From NCBI GenBank assembly GCA_023055425.1, contig JALGPY010000001.1, positions 33,159,001-33,223,000 on the forward strand: a stretch of 64,000 bases of DNA, given 5' to 3'. Of the stretch, positions 10,561 through 21,111 are shown piece by piece; the first letter of the stretch is position 1, and every line of letters starts with the position of its first letter. The notes below the pieces were generated by a model that was not told the origin of the DNA, did not search any database, and was given only the letters and a program-made list of their open reading frames with translations. Origin of the DNA: Linanthus parryae (lineage: Eukaryota; Streptophyta; Magnoliopsida; Ericales; Polemoniaceae). The translations under genes and the position numbers were made by a program.

Positions 10561-11957
10561 TGTAATTACCCATATTCTTAAGATTATTTTAAATGAACTT
10601 AAATGTTAGTTTTATGCTTTTATGTCATAATACTTACATTTTAACAATTGAATGTATTATTTGTTTAATAGCATGTTAAGATGTATATGATTTAGCTTTT
10701 ACATATTTGAACGATAAATTGAAATGTATTGATTTTATGAATTGCATTTCATGTGTTGTATAAGATTGAATAAGTACTAATTAGAAATAAAAAAGAATGA
10801 AATAAGCATATTATTTTGGGGTGAAGTTTAGTCAGAAGTAATATTTATATTTAAAAAGCGAGTTGATGAAGCAAACATATTAGTGGCGTAGTTGTAATCA
10901 ACATGCGTCCAGCACCTTGCTCGCTTGGGTTCGAGTCACCTCTCTGCTTCATTTTTTTCTAGTTTATCTGATCATATCCTGCTAATAAGTAATAACAATA
11001 TAAAAGTTTCAAACTTATCCAAAAAGGTATGCTGGCAAAGTTGGCAATTGTTGGAAACAGAGAGGTGTTGAGTTCAAGTCACCCTGCCAGCACCTGCTTT
11101 ACTTTTTAGATATTTTTCAGATTTATTTTCATTAGTTACAGCAGCCTCCCCCAAATTCTGCAGAAATGACACTGACCACCCCCAGCAGCCAACCCCTATA
11201 AATAGACCCTCGCCCCTTTCATGTCAAACTACACCTTCCTCCCCCCTCTCCTCAAAATAGTTATTTTGATAGTTGTTGTTCCGATTATCTTTCTGAATTC
11301 AAAAGTTATTTATTTTTATTAGCTTCTCAACTCACTTGAGATTCTAAAAAGAGAGAATTGTCAATTTACTAGCAAGGCTATAGCCGGATTATTACTAGAG
11401 CTATGCCGATTCATTTCAAAAAGAGATTTTAACATCCAATAAAGGTAGGGGAAATATAGTTTTCACATCTGCTGTAATTACGGTGTATACATAATTATTT
11501 GCATATGTGCTGATTGTTAAGTTATTGTTTGTTATTCGCATGAAGTATAAAGTATGATAATTATGTTATGTGATCGATGTTACAGTTTAATTGATTATTA
11601 TATTTCTACGCCAGTGGTTAGATGGTACCTACTAGGCTTTTTGCTCACCCTAAAATATCTACAGGTACCGCAACGGGTCAATCAGAGACTATAGACGGGC
11701 TAGATTTATAGCGTTTTCGAATTAATTGTAATATTTGTTAAAGATTGGTTTATTTGAGATCTGTAAATGATATTGATCAAATGAATAAGGAAAATGACAT
11801 TTTTTTGTTGAAATCGGTAAGAGTTGTCTATTTATAAAGCTTCTGCTATGTTTTATCGAAAAGCGATACGGTTCGTATTTCCATCGCGGCCGAAAAGTGC
11901 ACGTTTACTCTGATGAATTATTAATCAACTTAAAGGGAAAGAAGTCGGGTCGTGACA
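10561..11957 (+). mobile_element. Ty3/Gypsy solo LTR nested in the Copia LTR
   Basis: It opens TGTAATTACCC, closes GGGTCGTGACA and is flanked by AGGGA at 10556-10560 and 11958-11962. These ends suit chromovirus (Tekay/Del-like) LTRs. A TATAAATA box at 11197-11204 sets the plus orientation. Length is 1,397 bp. No internal region is present. Confidence 0.88.
10866..11092 (+). repeat. two tRNA-like pol III box pairs inside the Gypsy LTR
   Basis: The first unit has an A-box-like TGGCGTAGTTGT (10884-10895), a B-box-like GGTTCGAGTC (10928-10937) and flanking ATGAAGCA/TGCTTCAT arms. The second has a consensus A box TGGCAAAGTTGG (11033-11044), a B-like AGTTCAAGTC (11071-11080) and TGCTGGCA/TGCCAGCA arms. 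Neither folds as a proper cloverleaf by eye, because the arm spacing is wrong. They may be remnants of a tRNA-derived insertion. Confidence 0.4.
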
Positions 11958-12189
11958 AGGGATATTTAAGATAAACAACACATTGTATCTAAGAACTTCA
12001 TTATATTAAATATCACAATATGAATAAATGAATCTTCTAGGCAAAAACATTGTTCATACATATAGATTGCCTCTAGGGCACCTATTCCAACAAACTTGAC
12101 AAGAACCATCCAACATATTGATCATCAATTTGTTATCTCCTTCAAAGATCAAATATTTCCATCTACTGCATTCTGAAAAATAGTCTCCT

Positions 12190-13334
12190 TCATGGATTTT
12201 GCTTCAGCCAAAATAGCTGTTTAAGCAAAATCTTTCAACCAGCCACTGTCTAGAAGATTCCCTCCAGTGTCTCTAATTATCCAAGCTGCAGTCATCTTCA
12301 AACTTAGTTGATCCCAACAGGCAACAACATTACATTTCATTTTCCCAGAATGAGGAAGTTTTAATTTTACAACTGAAGAATTAGGGGATTTAGAGGCTTC
12401 TACAGCAGTGATCTTCTTAAACAAATGTTCTATAATATTCTAACTGATGGACGATATACTGAGAGACTTTAACTGGGTTTACCTTCATACCAGTGAAGAT
12501 AATTTGGTTTCTCTCCTTCCAAATTAACCAACAAGCTAACACCATCTCTTCCAGAAAACCTGAATTTGAAGCTGAACTAGAATCTAGCTCCCAAATATGA
12601 ATTGCCCAATGTTGAAAAGAGTTATGACCTTCCTACATTTTGCTCACATTAAGACCCCTTTTGAACCAAATAGTGTGAGTCCAATTACAACCAAAAATAT
12701 GTGCCAAACATCTTCGTTATCGTCCCTACAGATGGCACATTTAGAACTCCAAGCACGGCCTGTAATTTTCAAATTTTGATTTGAAGTTATAGCATTATGC
12801 ATCACTCTCCACCAAAACAATTTGATTATAGGAGGGAGATGTAAATTAGCTTATCACCCATAAATCCATTGAAATTCTATAATAAGAAGAACTGTTCTGG
12901 TGAGAATACTCTTTGTAGCCAGTTTTGCCCTGAAGAGGAGCACATTCAAACAAAATTTTTTGCCACTTTTGTTCCAGATTGACAATGTAATTCCTATTTT
13001 TGGTCAAAAGCCAATAAACTCCATCTTCTGAAGTTCTAACAGAAAGGGGGGTAGAAAGGATAGCTGCAGTAAACTAATCAAAGACCTTTTGAATGATATT
13101 GACCTTCCTCTGTCTAGACTCCTCACATATCAGCTCACTCACTTTTGCATATGCGTTTCTTGTAGGGTTTGTCAAGATTTTCCCACCTCTAAGAGCAAGC
13201 ACCCAGCAATCATTATAAATTCTTATTGCTTTCTCATCTCCCACCTTCCAACCAGCACCTTTTTTATGACTTCTAAACCAGCACAAATACTTTTCCAGGT
13301 CCAAGATGGGAGAAGAGCATTTTTTTGCAACCAA
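12190..13334 (-). pseudogene. LINE ORF2 relic: zf-RVT region and start of RNase H
   Basis: On the minus strand, 13334-13074 shows the GAGWKVGDEKAIRIYNDCWV signature that precedes the zf-RVT domain of plant LINEs. Near 12745-12700 a CAICRDDNEDVWHI zinc-knuckle phrase follows in a broken frame. At 12424-12221 the RNase H domain begins (KMKCNVVACWD, AAWIIRDTGG). Stops and frame shifts separate these blocks, so the product is dead. Confidence 0.75.
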
Positions 13335-13390
13335 AAAAATTTCATCAGGAAAATACCTGGTTTTTTAAAATTTAGAGTCAGTAGGAAGTC

Positions 13391-14106
13391 GAAACCTTAA
13401 TTCAATACCACCAATCGAGGTTGCTTGTTTCGTTTATGTATTTTCAAAAACGAAAAAAGATCTCGGAGAGTTCTTTTTCTGAGTCCGAAAGAGAGTCATT
13501 AGATTCTCCCAATAACTAAAAAGTATAGCATGCCCAAATCTAACTGAAGTTTGCGGTAGTGGAGGAAGTGAATCGAGAAAAAGAGGGATTCTAATTGTAA
13601 GATATTCAATGAAATTCTCGCTAAAGTTGAGATATTATTATGAACATGTTAATAGAGGATATGTCTTAAAGTTTTGCATACTGGAGAAGTGAAAGTGTCC
13701 CCTCTAGCTGAAAGGGGTGAACCGTGAAAGTGTCTGGGGAAAACGTGAGTGAATGTGTGTTTTACCCTAAATCACGTAAAACGTCAGCAGAGGGTCGTGC
13801 TCGCGCTCTAAAAACGCGCTCCAGCGATTTGGAGGCAAAACCGCGTGTAAAACGCGCTCCAATATTTGTAGAGCGCGAATTCACTCACGAATTGGATTCC
13901 TCTCAGCCTATTTTAAAAATTCGGGCTGAGTAACATAAGTCAGGCCCACTCCAAATTAAGTTTGGGCCAAACCTTTAAACTCGGCACCCCACATTATGGA
14001 GTGGCCCAGCTTCTAACTACACGAGTTCGTCCCCTGCTCGTTTTAAAAGCTTGGATAACATCACAAAACATGTGAAGGACGATGTGGGACAAAAGAATCC
14101 CCTTTT
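13391..14106. other. unassigned stretch with snRNA-type USE
   Basis: No gene is supported. On the minus strand GTCCCACATCG (14080-14090) matches the plant snRNA upstream sequence element exactly, with TTTTAAAA 31 bases downstream (14041-14048). I recognise no snRNA after it. The frame at 13724-13933 has no known domain. Confidence 0.4.
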
Positions 14107-14310
14107 GGCCTCGTTTGGGTAGCGGATAAGATACAGGGGAAATGACTTATGCTGGGATACGAGGTAGGATATGAATGATATCGGATAAGGCCTGATATGA
14201 TATACTGGCTTACTGTGTTTGGGTGTGGGAGGATATGAGGCAGGATAAGAAGCAGGATATGAATTACCATATTTGGGTAGTGCATGATAAGGAGAAGGAT
14301 ATGTATCCAA
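14107..14310 (+). repeat. MITE-like repeat, copy 1 (CTCGTTTGGGTAGCGGAT family)
   Basis: The block starts GGCCTCGTTTGGGTAGCGGA and contains two more TTTGGGT phrases with GGATATGA/GGATAAGG repeats. The same 21-bp start occurs inverted at 45251-45271. The TIR and TSD are not resolved, so the class is open. Confidence 0.5.
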
Positions 14311-15080
14311 ATGACTATAATACCCTCCGTACAGTGATTTTGTATAAAACTACTTGATCATCACTGAGCGTGCATGCTTCCTTCTGGAACTCAAGAGGAA
14401 GTCCTTGATCTCGTGAAGAAAGAGGAAAACTAAAATGAAAATTCAAACAATTGACACACAAAATACCTTGCAACAAAGCAACTAATACGCTGATAAACTG
14501 ATTGTCTCATTCCATCTCATTGCATATATTTTTTAAATGATAGACATACAGCTATGAAAATCCACCAACCACGGAACAACCGACCCGACGTATATTATCA
14601 GGGGCATCCACAAAAGCACAACCAGACGCTCACGACACCAACCTGAGTTACACACCCAATCCGTTACATATACAGCTAAATAAGTCATTGAAGAAAATTG
14701 TCGAGCGACGACTTGTTTAAAGCCTACTATAATAATAGCAATTTAAAAATTTGGGGAGTTGAAACAATCTGTTTTATACTCATTTATGTGAAAATTTCTT
14801 TCCAAATCCACAACTTCATATGAGAAATTAAAGATCTGTATATATATAGATATAAAAAACTTTCTCACTTTAGCCTCTGTATATCACTAACTACTCACTT
14901 TTAAATCCAGAATTTCATAACTGCTTATGAGAAAACAATCAAGTAATCACAAAGAATCAGAAACAATAATCACGAGTATACAGTCGAAGCAACCAAATAA
15001 TGGAAAAATAATAAATAAATAATAAAATTTATTATATTTAATTAATACATTCTAATTATTGCAATTTTTAACAAACTATA
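14311..15080. other. AT-rich stretch, nothing recognised
   Basis: No coding frame, repeat or structural RNA can be supported here. It ends at the TSD of the Pack-MULE. Confidence 0.5.
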
Positions 15081-15089
15081 AAATAATAA

Positions 15090-15347
15090 GGCAAAATTGC
15101 ACCCGAGGTACCCATAGTTTAGTTTTTCTGTGAATTTAGTATCCATACTTTAAAATAACGCAGTCACGGTCTTGAACTTCCAAAAATCATGCATTGTAGG
15201 TACCCAATAGCAAATCCGTTACATTTAGTGGATGGAAAATGCTTTAAGTGAGAGTTTTTTCGTCTTTTCCAACCTATTATTCACAATCTGAAATGAAGGA
15301 AAAAGATGAGTAAAAGCATGTGAAATATGAGTAAAAAAACATATGAA
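15090..15347. repeat. left TIR of the Pack-MULE
   Basis: It matches the reverse complement of 44443-44675 with scattered substitutions and a small extra segment near 15320. Shared phrases include GGTACCCATAGTTTAG, CAATGCATGATTTTT-type sequence and CCAACCTATTATTCACAATC. Confidence 0.9.
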
Positions 15348-15348
15348 C

Positions 15349-15989
15349 GACGACGTTAAAACTGAGAATGTGTTGATTGGGGACGCTAGGGCTAAAATCG
15401 CCGACCTGGGTTGTGCAAGATTTGTCGTGGAAGGCGGTTCTGCGGCAGTTTCCGGTACGTCGGCGTTCATGTCGCCGGAAGTTGCACACGGCGGAGAACA
15501 GGGGTTTCCGGCGAATATCTGGGCGGTGGGTTGCACTCTAATCGAGATGGCCACCGGCTCTCACCCCTGGCCGGAGCTGAGATCCCGTAGCGGCTCACTA
15601 CCGAATTGGGTTTTCCAGCGACGTGCCGGAGCTTCCGTCGGCGTTCTCAGCTCCGGCCAGAGATTTTGTCGCCATGTGTTAGATGAAAGACCCCAGAGAG
15701 AGATGGACTACGAACGAGCTTCTGAATCACCCATTCCTTCTTGATCTTGGTGATAAATTTGATGAATTTACTCGGAATTTGCCGAAATGCGTGTTGGATC
15801 TTGGTGTTTGGGATTCGCCGGAGACTCCCCGGAATCTGACCCATTGAAGAGAGCTTCACAGTTTTAGAGCTCAATCACAAGCGACTGAAAGAAACAGATT
15901 CCTCTGTTTCTTCTATTCTTGAATCATCACAACAAGAAGAAGAGATTGAAAACGCAATTGTTGTTGAGGAGGAGGTGGTGGTGGACCGG
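15349..15989 (+). pseudogene. captured MAPKKK17/18-type kinase fragment
   Basis: The fragment begins in the catalytic loop (DVKTENVL, compare D-V-K-P-E-N-V-L) and keeps IADLGCARF (DFG equivalent), the APE-equivalent MSPE and NIWAVGCTLIEMATG, the last with Asp replaced by Asn. The N-lobe, ATP-binding Lys and HRD are absent. The usual frame is lost near 15590-15600; the following C-lobe shows a TAG inside it (about 15680) and a second frame change near 15840. The last codons continue across the Athila insertion to a TGA at 44414-44416. These intronless MAPKKKs act in ABA and stress signalling; this copy cannot be an active kinase. It starts directly at the TIR edge. Confidence 0.82.
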
Positions 15990-17750
15990 TGACAGCGTAA
16001 ACCTATCTGCTTTTTCGCAAGTGTACGATCAAGTAATATAGAGTATGTAATTGTGACTCTGGTTGTCGAACCGTCGAGAACAGTTTAAGTTGTTGCTAAT
16101 TAGAATTAGAATTAGACACAAAGTGTGTAAAAAGGAGGAAGGTTTGGGGTTTGATTCTACTCACTAAATTGCAGTAAATAAAACAATATTTTAGGAACGC
16201 TTATTTTATTTTTCTTCTAAATATTTTGCAGAAATTACGGTAGTTGTAAAAATCGATAATTCTAAGAATCTAGGTTCCAGGATCCCCTAAGGTTACTCTC
16301 CAGCTTTCATGGTATATTCGATTTCAGAAACACACGGTGGTTTTGTTTATGCCAGCATACCAACAGTACAATCTCCTCTCGGTCTCATGCACCTATCACT
16401 TTCCTGCAGATTTTCGGGTCCTCTCGGTCCACCTAAATCTGCAGGTTCGTTCTAAGTCTGCTAGTGTTACAGGTTCTCCTCTCGGTCTCCCCCTACACGT
16501 CTAACAGTTGGTCTAATGCTCCTAGGCTAGTCCCCTGATTCTCTTCACCTCTCGGTCCATCAAGGCAGAGTACTAAATCCTGTCTTTTCTTCCTAACTCT
16601 CACTGGTCACTCTCGTGCACTAGATCCTGTCTGTAACACTCCTGGGTTATCAAGCCATTCATGTATGTAAATAAAATCAAAGACAGAATAATAAACAAGC
16701 CATCCTGTATTAAGACTTAGCTAGCCATGCATCTGAAAATCAAACAACCAAGTCTGCTGAATTCATAAACCCTAGGTTCACCGAGAACCTAGGCAAAAGG
16801 TCTAGCTAGCTTGCATTATTGAAAGACAACGTTTCATAAAAGAGAGAAAATATCAAACTAGTTATTTGCTGAAATACTGAAAAACTGCTCCAATCCTGCT
16901 CTGCTCCAACCCTGGCGGCTCTGAAACTGGCTGCTGTGATGATGATAGATGTGTGAGTGTGTATGCGTAACTCTAATTCAGTGCTGGGACACCTCCTTTT
17001 ATACTGCCACAGTCTCCAAAACTGATGCACGAAATTCCTGTTTTACCCTCGGAAAGACCCGTCCTGGAAGCTTCTGGAAACCCACCGTGCGTTCGAACGC
17101 AACTCTCCTGCGTTCAAACGCAGTGCGTCTGAACGCACACATCCTGCGTTTGAACGCAGGCCTTAACTATTTTTCTTCCTCTGGCTTCTGACTTCTGGAC
17201 ACGTGCGTTTGAACGCAGCTCGCCTGCGTCTGAACGCACGCCTTGGCCTTTTCTTCTTCTGAGTGTCGAGTCCTGCGTTTGAACGCAGGTCCTGCGTTTG
17301 AACGCACTCCTTAAGCTTTTATGCTCTTCTGACTTTGAACCCTGCGTTTGAACGCAGATCGCCTGCGTCTGAACGCAGGACTTAGCCTACTTTTCTGCCA
17401 TTTTCCCGCTGCTCCCATCTTGTGCGTCTGAACGCAGGTACCCTGCGTTTGAACGCACAACTTAGTCTTTTTTTCTCCTTTTCAGCTTAGCTTTCCTGAC
17501 ACGCTGCCTCCCATCCAAGTTAATCTCATGCATTTCTCGGCACCTGTTACCTGCACATCATAACATGTACCCGCGATCATATCCAACAAACAAAAGTATG
17601 CATAAAATTACTCAAGTTTTGCAGTCATGTTCTATAAATCTCTGCCTCGTATCAGGTGGAAAATAAGCTGAAAATGGCCAAACTCAACTCTCACAGGGTT
17701 AAAACCAATAGTAAAAAGATGTCCCAGACTAATCCATTTTCAAGCTGTCA
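15990..17750 (-). repeat. Athila 3' LTR (1,761 bp)
   Basis: It is bounded by TGACAGCG and AAGCTGTCA and is repeated at 27412-28581 plus 43816-44405. It contains a run of CTCTCGGTC phrases at 16375-16560 and the palindrome array at 17089-17458. Confidence 0.92.
17089..17458. repeat. array of 12 TGCGTTTGAACGCA dyads in the LTR
   Basis: Twelve copies of the 14-mer TGCGTYTGAACGCA and close variants occur in 370 bp, often in pairs. Arms TGCGTT and AACGCA are complementary around a two-base centre. The same motif forms a larger array at 21112-21690. Confidence 0.92.
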
Positions 17751-17786
17751 AAATACCCCCACACTAACCTCTGCTCGTCCCGAGCA
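17751..17786 (-). promoter_or_regulatory. polypurine tract and adjacent 15-base hairpin
   Basis: On the minus strand GTGTGGGGGTATTT directly precedes the 3' LTR, as expected of a plus-strand primer. Just upstream lies TGCTCGGGACGAGCA (17772-17786), a 6-bp stem with a 3-base loop. The identical hairpin precedes the 3' LTR of the other Athila-type element at 63712-63726. Confidence 0.75.
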
Positions 17787-19058
17787 GACCCTTGCATACT
17801 GCCTTGCAGACCCATCTTTTGCATACTTTAATTGCATACTTCCCCTTTTTCACAGATTCATGACACAGACCAAAAGACTCAATAGATGACTGACTCAGAT
17901 ACAGAATATACACAAACTGACTCAAGACTCAGCAAAAAAAAAATTTTGCTCTGAAATTGGGCAACCTCTCTATCATAAACTGAAATCATCAAATCCTCAC
18001 AAGCTCATTTTGAAATTCCACAACACGTAGCAAGAATTGATATAAACTGATCCTGTGCACAAACTCACTAAGGTATCCCCAAACATCCACCAAACCAACC
18101 AAGATAAAGCACGTATTTTGACTTAGAGGGTCCAGGCATCTTAAGTCAACAGATAATTTTTCTTCGCCAAGTCATTTGAGGTTTTCAGACCCTCTTAGCC
18201 GTTATTGCGTTTGATTTGCAAATTGTCCCATTGCTGGGAGACACAACTCCTGTGTAATACGGCTTGACTTTAATTTCCCTCTTAAGCTCTAAATTGGATT
18301 GAATCCAAATTTTCCATATGAATGGAAGCACATTATGTTGTTTCTCCTTTAAGCACAAATAATTATTTTTTTTCAGATTATTTTGTTTTTCTCTCTTTTT
18401 AAAAAAAAAAATAAACCTCCTCTGTTTTTTTACAACTGTGCAGTAGAGCTTTAAGAGTGCAGGCTTTTTAGGATTTTCTCTTGGAACCACCTTAAGGGAT
18501 GGTGGTGTACATTCTCCAACTTCGCTTAGGCCAAAGACTTGTACCGCATAAAACCGACTCTACACGAAGGTCCACCCCAGATTCCAAGAGTCCACCAGTT
18601 TCCACGGGAAACAGAATATTCAATTATCTAAAGACCAAATCCGCCTAGCACACTAAAGAAGTCAAAAGTATGCCTGTTATCTACTTTCCACATTCCTAAA
18701 TACCCGTGATATCTTGTCGTGAGAATTGCGCACAAAATACTTAAATTTGAAGTATCCCTGCTACGGTGCTTCCTACTCTCATGAGCTCTTTCAATGGATT
18801 CTCTTCAGTTTCTAGGTCCTAAGTTGCCCTTTCTCAAAAATTTTTAATTTATTTATATTTTTTCGTTTTTTTTTTATATATTTATATTTTTTTTTATGCA
18901 AGGTCAGAAAGGTTGGTGGGTAGACTCAATATAAAAAACGTGCTGACTCAAAAATGAAAATAAAATAAAAAATAAAATGGACAAAAATATGCTGACATGG
19001 CTATGCAGGAGGACACGATTTCCCACCCCCACACTAGAGGTGGCGCGTCCTCGCGACT
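17787..19058 (-). other. Athila non-coding region between env-like ORF and 3' LTR
   Basis: This is untranslated internal sequence of the element. It is AT-rich with poly(T) and poly(A) tracts near 18400 and 18840-18900. I find no gene in it. Confidence 0.7.
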
Positions 19059-20732
19059 CTACTGATCTGGCCTGTAACTAGAATCTGTGTTCTCCGGAGT
19101 AGACTGGTCAGTCGGCTCTGGAGATGGTGAAGGGGTTCGCCCTCTGGCGTGTTTCCTCGCAGCATGGCGTGCTGCGGCAGTGGTACCAGCGTGGCTGGCA
19201 CCGGGATGGGCACTGCTGGCCCCTGGGTCTGCATTCTCTCTCCTAGGTGGGTACTGGGTACCGGGTCTGCCGGGGTCACTTACACTGTCTGCATGTTCAG
19301 GGCTCGGTGTGGGGTCATGGCCAGAGAAGCTATCATATGGCCGGCTATCCTCCATTGTCCAGCTGGGACAATTATCACTCGAATAGCGGTCCGGAAAGTT
19401 AAATCTCTTACCACGCATGTTGCTCTGAATTTCAGCGAGTGCCGCTTCATGAGCTCTCAATGCGGCTGTGTTAGCGTGGTAAATATGCTTCTGGGTCTTG
19501 AACAACTTTCCAAGACCCCTGGCCATTTTCTTGACCGTCCTTACCAGGTAGTTCTGTACTTTTTCTTGGGCCTTGATTTTCTTTCTGACCCATTCCTCAT
19601 GCTCAGTCCTCTCCAGGCGCCCAAAAGAGTTGCGCCTGGCCCCTCTGCTGGAGTGCCCTAAGTCAGGGTCGGCCTGCCTGTGTTCACTGGAACTGGCAGA
19701 TCGTGGCAGTCGAAAGGGACCTGGTAAGGCTGGAAAACCCCCATCACCGGGAGGAGGTGGTGGTCGCATGCCAACACCCCCACCCTGAGGTGGAGCATCA
19801 TCATCATCGTCCACTTGGACAAATTCTGGAGGCCCGTGCACGGCCTCATGCAACACACATCTCATGTTTCGGTACTTGCGTACCTGAATTGGTCGAATAT
19901 CTCTCAGCTCGCAAGGAATGACCACAAGATAGTCCTGTGCCATTTTTGTTAACATCCCCAGGAGACCCAAACCCTTCTTGCTGTGAGTCTCTCTTCGTTC
20001 CCGGAAAAACTCACAAATAATCTCCGGGAGGCTCACAGGCTCTCGGGCCATCAGACAGTACACCAACAGGGCAATATTATAATCAATGCGGGTAAAGTGT
20101 TTAATACCCACAACTCTGTTGTTCACCCACTCGGTCCACCATCTCGCCTCTCGAATCAGATAGGTTGCAGGGAGTTTCCGGTAGGAAGGACTCCGTTCAG
20201 GATAGTACCAGGCGGCGCCTGGTACACCAGCACACAGGGTGGTCAAGATCTGCTCACTAAGCTGTTCAGATGGATGAGCCCTCAGTTCCTGAAACTGACA
20301 GTCATCCAACACTAATTCCAGACCCAGACTCTCTCGGATGCTCTCTGGGGTGATTCGAATCCATCTCTTTCTGCAGTAAATCCAGTCAATTGACTGGGCT
20401 TCACTGTTTATGCACTGCTGGAGATTGCTGTAAATCTCCTTAGCCAGCACAGAACTGACTTGCAGATTGGTAAAACCAGTAAACAAATCCCCAAAATGAT
20501 CCTGCCCAGTATAGTTGAACAGTTCATCCCCCATCGCTACTCTATCACGGGGAAAGGTCCTCTCAGCAGGTATGTCATACCGAATCTTTTTGTCTTGTAG
20601 ATGGAAACGGTGAGCCTCCATGTTAACAAACCTATGGTCGCAGAAATGGTCAACCCTAAGCAATCTGCAGTCTATGATGTTCAAGGGTGCAATCGCCCTA
20701 TCAGGCCTCATGTAAGGACTATCCTCATCCAT
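19059..20732 (-). CDS. Athila env-like ORF (putative plant transposon protein domain)
   Basis: The 557-residue frame is open from ATG 20732. It lies after pol and before the 3' LTR, the place of the env-like gene in Athila elements. Residues ~50-270 (for example RWIRITPESIRESLGL, ARWWTEWVNNRVV, IDYNIALLVYCLM) fit the domain annotated as putative plant transposon protein in Athila env-like ORFs. A five-aspartate run, proline- and glycine-rich sequence and a basic, probably coiled segment follow, with a disordered Ser/Pro C-terminus. I see no clear signal peptide or transmembrane span, so calling it an envelope is only by position. It is undamaged, unlike gag-pol. Confidence 0.8.
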   Translation of the reverse strand: MDEDSPYMRPDRAIAPLNIIDCRLLRVDHFCDHRFVNMEAHRFHLQDKKIRYDIPAERTFPRDRVAMGDELFNYTGQDHFGDLFTGFTNLQVSSVLAKEIYSNLQQCINSEAQSIDWIYCRKRWIRITPESIRESLGLELVLDDCQFQELRAHPSEQLSEQILTTLCAGVPGAAWYYPERSPSYRKLPATYLIREARWWTEWVNNRVVGIKHFTRIDYNIALLVYCLMAREPVSLPEIICEFFRERRETHSKKGLGLLGMLTKMAQDYLVVIPCELRDIRPIQVRKYRNMRCVLHEAVHGPPEFVQVDDDDDAPPQGGGVGMRPPPPPGDGGFPALPGPFRLPRSASSSEHRQADPDLGHSSRGARRNSFGRLERTEHEEWVRKKIKAQEKVQNYLVRTVKKMARGLGKLFKTQKHIYHANTAALRAHEAALAEIQSNMRGKRFNFPDRYSSDNCPSWTMEDSRPYDSFSGHDPTPSPEHADSVSDPGRPGTQYPPRRENADPGASSAHPGASHAGTTAAARHAARKHARGRTPSPSPEPTDQSTPENTDSSYRPDQ

Positions 20733-21111
20733 TTCAAGATGAAAATATTCAAAGAGAAGGAAAAGATAGAACCTGGCTACCCGGAGTGAATCTTACGGGT
20801 ATAGATCTGGAAATTTCTCTCTAAAGTGGATCTGTCGGTGTTTGGATCGGATGAGTTTGACCACCCCCACACTGTTCCTGACCTTCTGGTGGTCCTGCGG
20901 TGGTCGTCGGAGGTTGCTGGCGGCAGACTGCTCTGGCGGCTGCTAGGGCAGAGAGAATTTCTAGAGAGAGAGTTGAAAACTGGATGACTTGGGTGAAAAT
21001 GAGTCACTGTCATCCGTACAGTATATATAGGCAAATTTTCAGAAATTGCAGAATGGCCCCGAAATTTCAAAATTTTTCAAATTTTTCCGAAATTTTTGAT
21101 CCCGCTCAAAT

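Larger units (their letters stand above)
9271..12092. mobile_element. Copia-type solo LTR (TGTTGG...CCAACA)
   Basis: The unit opens TGTTGGGTTTTGACTTAGG and closes ATTCCAACA. It is flanked by the 5-bp duplication AACTT at 9266-9270 and 12093-12097. Without the nested insertion it is about 1,420 bp. No internal coding region or second LTR is present, so it is a solo LTR left by recombination. Its inverted-end hexamer and the phrase GTGTCTAGCAACAC suit Copia LTRs. Orientation is not certain. Confidence 0.85.
9022..13390 (-). mobile_element. 5'-truncated L1-type LINE, split by a solo LTR
   Basis: The LINE reads right to left. Its oligo(A) tail appears on the plus strand as the T-run at 9022-9032. 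Coding relics appear in the expected order: endonuclease and RT missing, a zf-RVT region, then an RNase H domain. The body is 12098-13390 plus 9022-9270, interrupted by the LTR at 9271-12092. The 5' boundary near 13390 is estimated from loss of coding similarity. Confidence 0.75.

Noticed and set aside
10866..10952. true tRNA gene
   Set aside because: A and B boxes are present, but ten extra bases separate the presumed acceptor arm from the A box and no cloverleaf forms.
17089..17458. CRISPR-like spacing of short repeats
   Set aside because: Motif intervals are irregular, the host is a plant, and the array is within an LTR.
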